From positions 62,001 to 126,000 of the forward strand of contig JBCBRY010000001.1 of NCBI GenBank assembly GCA_039819485.1: DNA of 64,000 nt. Direction: 5' to 3'. The first letter of the stretch is position 1. Each line of letters starts with the position of its first letter. Shown piece after piece: positions 59,922 to 64,000 of the stretch. A model generated the notes under the pieces. It made no database searches. It worked only from the letters and a program-made list of their open reading frames with translations, and was not told the origin of the DNA. Made by a program: the position numbers and the translations under genes. This DNA is from UBA6168 sp039819485. GTDB taxonomy: Bacteria > Bacteroidota > Bacteroidia > Chitinophagales > Saprospiraceae.

Positions 59922-62765
59922 TTATTTCCATTTTGGCAGCCTTCTTTTATCCTCGTCTTTTTCTTTTGCCTCTTTTTCCGGTATATATGGCAGCTCTTCC
60001 GTCATCCATTTTTTTTCTTCGCCATCCTTTAAATAATGGTCAAAAAATTCTTTCAGCCTTCTTTGAATGTCAAGTCGGTTCATTTCTTCCCTAAATCCAT
60101 GGCCTTCGCCGCGGTAGGAAAGAAAAACAACCGGCTTTTTCAAATAGCGCAAAATGCTATAGAAACCAAAGGAATGCTCCCATTGTACTACCTTGTCATC
60201 TGTACCATGAAATAGCAATAAAGGTGTGTTCATCGTCTTGGCATTAAAAACCGGCGACTCAGAAATATACATTTCCGTATTGGCGGTAGGGTCTGCGCCG
60301 AGCCTTCCTTGGCCGGTCATGTAATAATCCTGTTCATTGCTGCCATCCCGGACAATATCAATATTAAACCCCTGAACTAAATTGCTGACTCCTGCACCGG
60401 CAGCAATGGCGGAAAATTTATTTTCCTGGGTAGAGATATACATCCCGCAATGGCCACCAAAGCTGAATCCCTGATATCCTATTCTCTGATCATCCACATA
60501 TCCCAATGCTATTACTTTTTCGATGGCGGCATCTATACATTCATGCATGTCCGAATGAGGTGTCCCGACATTAAAGTGAATATCGGGCTGGAGAAATAAA
60601 TACCCTTCAGAAACATACAGCATTTCCGGCCCGACAGCTCCGTTGAGGTAAGGCATAGAATACTTGTACATATTCTGTGATCTTTTTTCGTAGGAGTAGA
60701 CAATCATCGGCAGTTTTTGCCCTTTTTTGTAATCATCAGGTATGCTGAGTACACCTTGCAAAGGAACTCCATCATCGTTTGAATAATCGATTAAAATACG
60801 CCTGCCCCATTTATATCTTTCTTGCTGCGGGTTGGTATTCGTTATTTTTTTAGCATTTGAAAAATCCAGCGTACTTAAATAGGCTTCGGGATAATTTTGA
60901 TAATCTCCCATGTGGTAAATAATCGCAGCAGCATTTTCACTCCTGATTATTCGCTGCCAACGCCAAGGTTTTAAAAACGATGCGGGCTGGTAGATAAGCT
61001 TATTTAATTTTCCTTCTCGTAAATTATAAAACCCGGCATACTTTGATTTTTCATGAAACGCATTTAAAATATTAGCAGCAGCAAGGTCTATATACCGGTC
61101 TTCAATTTCTGGCTCATCAGCAAAACTGTAATCCTCAAAGCGAAAACGAATGGAATCTTTGGCATTAACTGATGCGGTGAGGTTTTGTGCCTTTACATTT
61201 TCGTCGAGTGGAAGCAACCATAGATCAAATTTATGATTAACGATTACCGCATTTTGTTTTTTTGCCCAGCCGACAAAACCATAGCTTGGGACATAACCAT
61301 ACTTGTCATATTCTTTGTTGACAAAAGAGACATTTAACCCTTCGGAAATATTAGACTTTAAATCTTTTTCAAAATCATAGCACCAGAAATGTTTTCCGTC
61401 CCAAAGAATTACTTTTTTGCCGTCCGGTGAAATTTCTAAACCAGTGCTGTATCTCGAACTGTATTTTTTCTCGATGAGTTTTTTATCGCCGGTATTAAGA
61501 CTGACGCGGTACAAATCATTTTTGTAAACATCCCAGTCCGACAGATATTCGCGGTTATCCGTCCCGATTGCCCAATCATCTGTCCCTTCACTGAAAACTA
61601 ATTTTTGAATTTCTTCACCTGTCAATTGCACGACGGTATTTTTATTTCGGAAAAATATCGCATCGAATATTTTATCCTTTTCCTTTTCATGATCCATAAT
61701 TCGCTCGGAAAGCAATTTACTATCTTTCCAATGCCATACCTGAACCGTAGATTTTTCTTTATTGCCTTCCTCTTTTTTATCTTTATTTTCCTCTTCTTTT
61801 TTGTATTCCTTTATTTTTATAAATAATCGTTCGCCATCATTGCTCCAAAAAATATTATTTGATTTTTTTCCAGGCTCTGCAACTGGCCCCATATTTTCAG
61901 GCATGCCTTTTATTTCTTTTACAGGATATTCAACCGACAGATTATTTTCAGTTTCGACTACAACAAGGTGCATATTGGCAGGATCAATCTCCTTTTTGAT
62001 TTTATTATATTTATAGGCAGCTATCGAATTTCTACTTTTATTCCATGATAAATTTGCATAAATAAAATTACCTGATTCAATCGCTCTGGTCGTCATTTTA
62101 TCGGGGTGAAAAAGATAGATTCCATTTCCCCGTTTATCTTCAGATGAAATGGTATAAGCAATATATTCCGATTTTTTGTCCACCAAATATTCGCCTATAT
62201 TACCAATGTAATGCTCCCTTCGGTTATCCAAATCATAAATCAAAAGGCTGTTTTTATCGCTGGTTATAAAGTAGTTTTTATCTTCCAAAAACTGAAAATC
62301 CGCACTGGTTTCATATTTAACCGTGAAGTCAGATTCGAGGTGTTTTAGCTCGATATAAGTGGTGTCTTTTTTATTTTTATCATCTTTTTCATTTTCCGAT
62401 TCGAGTACAATTTTATAAGCGACCCAGTCCGATGCATGTGAAAAAACGGGTTCACTGCCATGCGGTACTTTATATTTAATACCATCTTTAGCATGACATA
62501 TATAAAGCACGTCCGTCTGATTGTTTTCCTGATAATATCCAGCAGCTATTTGTTGAGAGACAGAATCTTTTTCCAACTCAGGTTCATCAAACAACGTATA
62601 AAGGGTAGTATACCAATCACCGTTGTCCGACAAGGTCACTGCATGTGTCCGCCATTGCCTGATATCCTCAAATGAAAGCGGTTCTTTTTCAGGTTGCGCC
62701 CCCAGCTCATCAGCCACTGCAATTGTCAAGAAAATATTAATGCAGAGAAAGAAAAAAGCCTTCAT
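59922..62765 (-). CDS. S9-family serine peptidase (prolyl oligopeptidase type)
   Basis: 947 residues from the ATG at 62765 (MKAFFFLCINIFLTIAVADE), which opens a signal peptide; the upstream ATG adds 11 codons that do not fit one. Residues ~40-680 are a divergent beta-propeller. The C-terminal alpha/beta hydrolase has the catalytic triad S768 (GYQGFSFGGHCG), D856 or D857 (FHGTDDKVV) and H889 (GEGHGF), with spacing like DPP IV. It would cleave peptides in the periplasm, probably after Pro or small residues. The last residues (EKEAKEKDEDKRRLPKWK) are highly charged. Confidence 0.92.
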   Translation of the reverse strand: MKAFFFLCINIFLTIAVADELGAQPEKEPLSFEDIRQWRTHAVTLSDNGDWYTTLYTLFDEPELEKDSVSQQIAAGYYQENNQTDVLYICHAKDGIKYKVPHGSEPVFSHASDWVAYKIVLESENEKDDKNKKDTTYIELKHLESDFTVKYETSADFQFLEDKNYFITSDKNSLLIYDLDNRREHYIGNIGEYLVDKKSEYIAYTISSEDKRGNGIYLFHPDKMTTRAIESGNFIYANLSWNKSRNSIAAYKYNKIKKEIDPANMHLVVVETENNLSVEYPVKEIKGMPENMGPVAEPGKKSNNIFWSNDGERLFIKIKEYKKEEENKDKKEEGNKEKSTVQVWHWKDSKLLSERIMDHEKEKDKIFDAIFFRNKNTVVQLTGEEIQKLVFSEGTDDWAIGTDNREYLSDWDVYKNDLYRVSLNTGDKKLIEKKYSSRYSTGLEISPDGKKVILWDGKHFWCYDFEKDLKSNISEGLNVSFVNKEYDKYGYVPSYGFVGWAKKQNAVIVNHKFDLWLLPLDENVKAQNLTASVNAKDSIRFRFEDYSFADEPEIEDRYIDLAAANILNAFHEKSKYAGFYNLREGKLNKLIYQPASFLKPWRWQRIIRSENAAAIIYHMGDYQNYPEAYLSTLDFSNAKKITNTNPQQERYKWGRRILIDYSNDDGVPLQGVLSIPDDYKKGQKLPMIVYSYEKRSQNMYKYSMPYLNGAVGPEMLYVSEGYLFLQPDIHFNVGTPHSDMHECIDAAIEKVIALGYVDDQRIGYQGFSFGGHCGMYISTQENKFSAIAAGAGVSNLVQGFNIDIVRDGSNEQDYYMTGQGRLGADPTANTEMYISESPVFNAKTMNTPLLLFHGTDDKVVQWEHSFGFYSILRYLKKPVVFLSYRGEGHGFREEMNRLDIQRRLKEFFDHYLKDGEEKKWMTEELPYIPEKEAKEKDEDKRRLPKWK

Positions 62766-62864
62766 GTAATTTAGTTTGCAAGTGTTCAGATCGTACATGT
62801 TTTTCTGTTTTAAGTAGTGACTAAGTTGATTATTATTCAGACCTTGCAGGCAGTTTTTTTTCTA

Positions 62865-63362
62865 TTAATTTAAATAAAAAAACTCTCTGCAAATCAAATC
62901 TGAATATATATCTTGAAAAATATTTTCCTGCCTTTTATAAATCAAGCCATTTATTTTAAGTCCGTTAAAATAAATGGTTTTTAATCCTAATTTTAATTCC
63001 TTTATTTTATTATTTAAATGATAGGAAAGAATTAAAAATTTACGGTTGCATATTTGCCATGAGACTTCAGAATGTTCCTGGTGCGCTATTATCTTGTCAT
63101 AAAAATCATTCAATACTGTGATCCCCGAAAAGTCTTGTTTCTCCAATGCATCCTGCACGATGCTATTGTCGTCTGAAAGCACAAAAGAGACTTCATTGAT
63201 ATTTTTTGATTTTAACAACTTTATTATTTCTTCCACGGTATCCAAATCAAACACCATGGAATTCCCAAGCGAAGTACAATAATAATTCTCCTGCCTGAAT
63301 GTCTTATCAATTACTGTTTCAAGATAATCCGAAGGACAAACAAAGTATAAGTGCTTCTGCAT
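62865..63362 (-). CDS. Hypothetical protein
   Basis: 165 residues, not recognised. It opens MQKHLYFVCPSDYLETVIDK and has a Rossmann-like middle (VEEIIKLLKSKNINEVSFVLSDDN) and a basic, hydrophobic C-terminal half. It has no signal peptide or membrane helix. It lies 99 bases upstream of the S9 peptidase on the same strand, so may be on one transcript with it. Base composition is AT-rich like that gene. I can suggest no function. Confidence 0.65.
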   Translation of the reverse strand: MQKHLYFVCPSDYLETVIDKTFRQENYYCTSLGNSMVFDLDTVEEIIKLLKSKNINEVSFVLSDDNSIVQDALEKQDFSGITVLNDFYDKIIAHQEHSEVSWQICNRKFLILSYHLNNKIKELKLGLKTIYFNGLKINGLIYKRQENIFQDIYSDLICREFFYLN

Positions 63363-63448
63363 TAAACAATGTTTTTTTTAATTAAAAAGAAAATAACAAA
63401 ATGGAGGTGTTAAGAGATCAAAAATTGTAATTCGTCCCATCCATATTT

Positions 63449-63521
63449 CCTCCCGCCGCCCCCTCCAGAGGAGGAGAAAAGATGTACAAATCTCCTTCTT
63501 TGGAAGGGGCTGGGGGGGAGG
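63449..63521. repeat. REP-like GC-rich hairpin, copy 2
   Basis: CCTCCCGCCGCCCCCTCCAG and AGGGGCTGGGGGGGAGG bracket GAGAAAAGATGTACAAATCT, the same layout as 33347-33415 with the same AGAAAAG-TACAA core. It stands between two genes on the minus strand. Confidence 0.8.
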
Positions 63522-63617
63522 AAAAAACACATTAGAGTTCATTATTCCTGAACACCTTTAATAAATAAATCAAAAAACAATTCGCCAATCAATTTGGAAA
63601 TGTACCTTTTAGAAAGA

Positions 63618-64000
63618 TCAATTGGTCACTGCTACTTCAAAAAACTGGAACTCGGCCACATTGCGAACACCATCATTCGCACCGAGCGAGAAACTGTAGT
63701 CACCCGTCGTCAAAGTCAGTGGCACAGTATATTCAAAATCGAAATCGAAGACTTGTTCCACATTTTCATCAAAAACAAAGACCTCGTTGGTCGTGAACGT
63801 ATTGCCCGTACTCAGGTCTGTATAAGCGAGATAGAGTACACCGTTTCCACCATCGCTAAGTGAGCGGTCGTCAGTTACCTGGCCAACAAAACGGATGGTC
63901 CCTCCCTTGCTTACGGAAAGGTTTCTGGGGCTCTGATCATCCACAGAAATTTGCGGAGGCGTTTCATCCAGTGGGTTTTTTATTTTCAGGGAAAGGAAAT
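63618..64000 (-). CDS. DUF4625-like secreted protein (5' end outside window)
   Basis: The minus frame is open from the stop at 63618 to the right edge; codons beyond the internal GTG at 63944 read FLSLKIKNPLDETPPQISVD, so the start lies outside. The visible part is an Ig-like beta-sandwich with a D..S..L pattern (GTIRFVGQVTDDRSLSDGGN, FDFEYTVPLTLTTGDYSFSL, VRNVAEFQFFEVAVTN) like DUF4625. Such proteins are usually lipoproteins at the cell surface, but no signal can be seen here. Confidence 0.7.
   Translation of the reverse strand, partial: FLSLKIKNPLDETPPQISVDDQSPRNLSVSKGGTIRFVGQVTDDRSLSDGGNGVLYLAYTDLSTGNTFTTNEVFVFDENVEQVFDFDFEYTVPLTLTTGDYSFSLGANDGVRNVAEFQFFEVAVTN

Overview
The window looks like chromosome from a Bacteroidota bacterium, most likely of the Saprospiria (Saprospiraceae/Lewinellaceae) type. 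The evidence is eight or more large secreted proteins ending in type IX secretion system (T9SS) sorting domains, start sites without Shine-Dalgarno sequences, several TAnnTTTG -7 promoter boxes, LytS/LytTR and ECF-sigma regulators, and DUF5916, CotH, G8, HTTM and DUF6434 families typical of that phylum. I saw no rRNA, tRNA, CRISPR array, phage or intact insertion sequence.

Layout. (1) 0-10 kb, secreted proteins: a giant adhesin-like protein cut by the left edge (DUF11-like repeats plus ten MopE-type metal-binding repeats), then a two-gene unit of a G8/beta-helix protein with a C-terminal dockerin-like duplication and a protein with a cohesin-like N-terminal domain. (2) 10-18 kb, core regulation and envelope: a TPR histidine kinase with its LytTR regulator, an ECF sigma with a small putative anti-sigma protein, a multi-pass membrane protein, and a PpiD-like periplasmic foldase. 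(3) 18-37 kb, a dense block of small enzymes with dedicated regulators: two AraC regulators each followed by an SDR, a MarR regulator sharing a palindrome with an NTF2-like secreted protein, a TetR regulator with two identical palindromes around a PPOX gene, HxlR, an acetyltransferase of the CAT family, HD nucleotidase, aldo/keto reductase, SRPBCC, deaminase, ABM protein, and two more ECF sigma factors. The likely theme is stress and detoxification. (4) 37-55 kb, more secreted proteins: a glycine-serine-rich and an aspartate-rich protein that are paralogues, a CotH/lamin-tail protein, an HTTM (vitamin K carboxylase-like) membrane protein directly upstream of the aspartate-rich protein, and a type B T9SS protein. 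(5) 55-64 kb: a YoeB/YefM toxin-antitoxin pair, gene remnants, a DUF5916 barrel protein, a Tat-exported thiol-dioxygenase-like protein, an S9 peptidase and the end of a lipoprotein-like gene.

The most unusual material is between the genes. A ~105-bp dispersed element with perfect or near-perfect 15-bp inverted arms (AAAAATGACACTTTT) is present four times, only in intergenic space; two copies adjoin 8-bp tandem arrays of ATTGGG type. A 144-bp MITE-like element has inverted ends and a 9-bp direct repeat, with a solo end elsewhere. There are also REP-like GC-rich hairpins and families of short-word hairpins. In the proteins, the striking point is that the glycine-serine and aspartate low-complexity blocks interrupt the same PKD-like domain at the same place in two paralogues.
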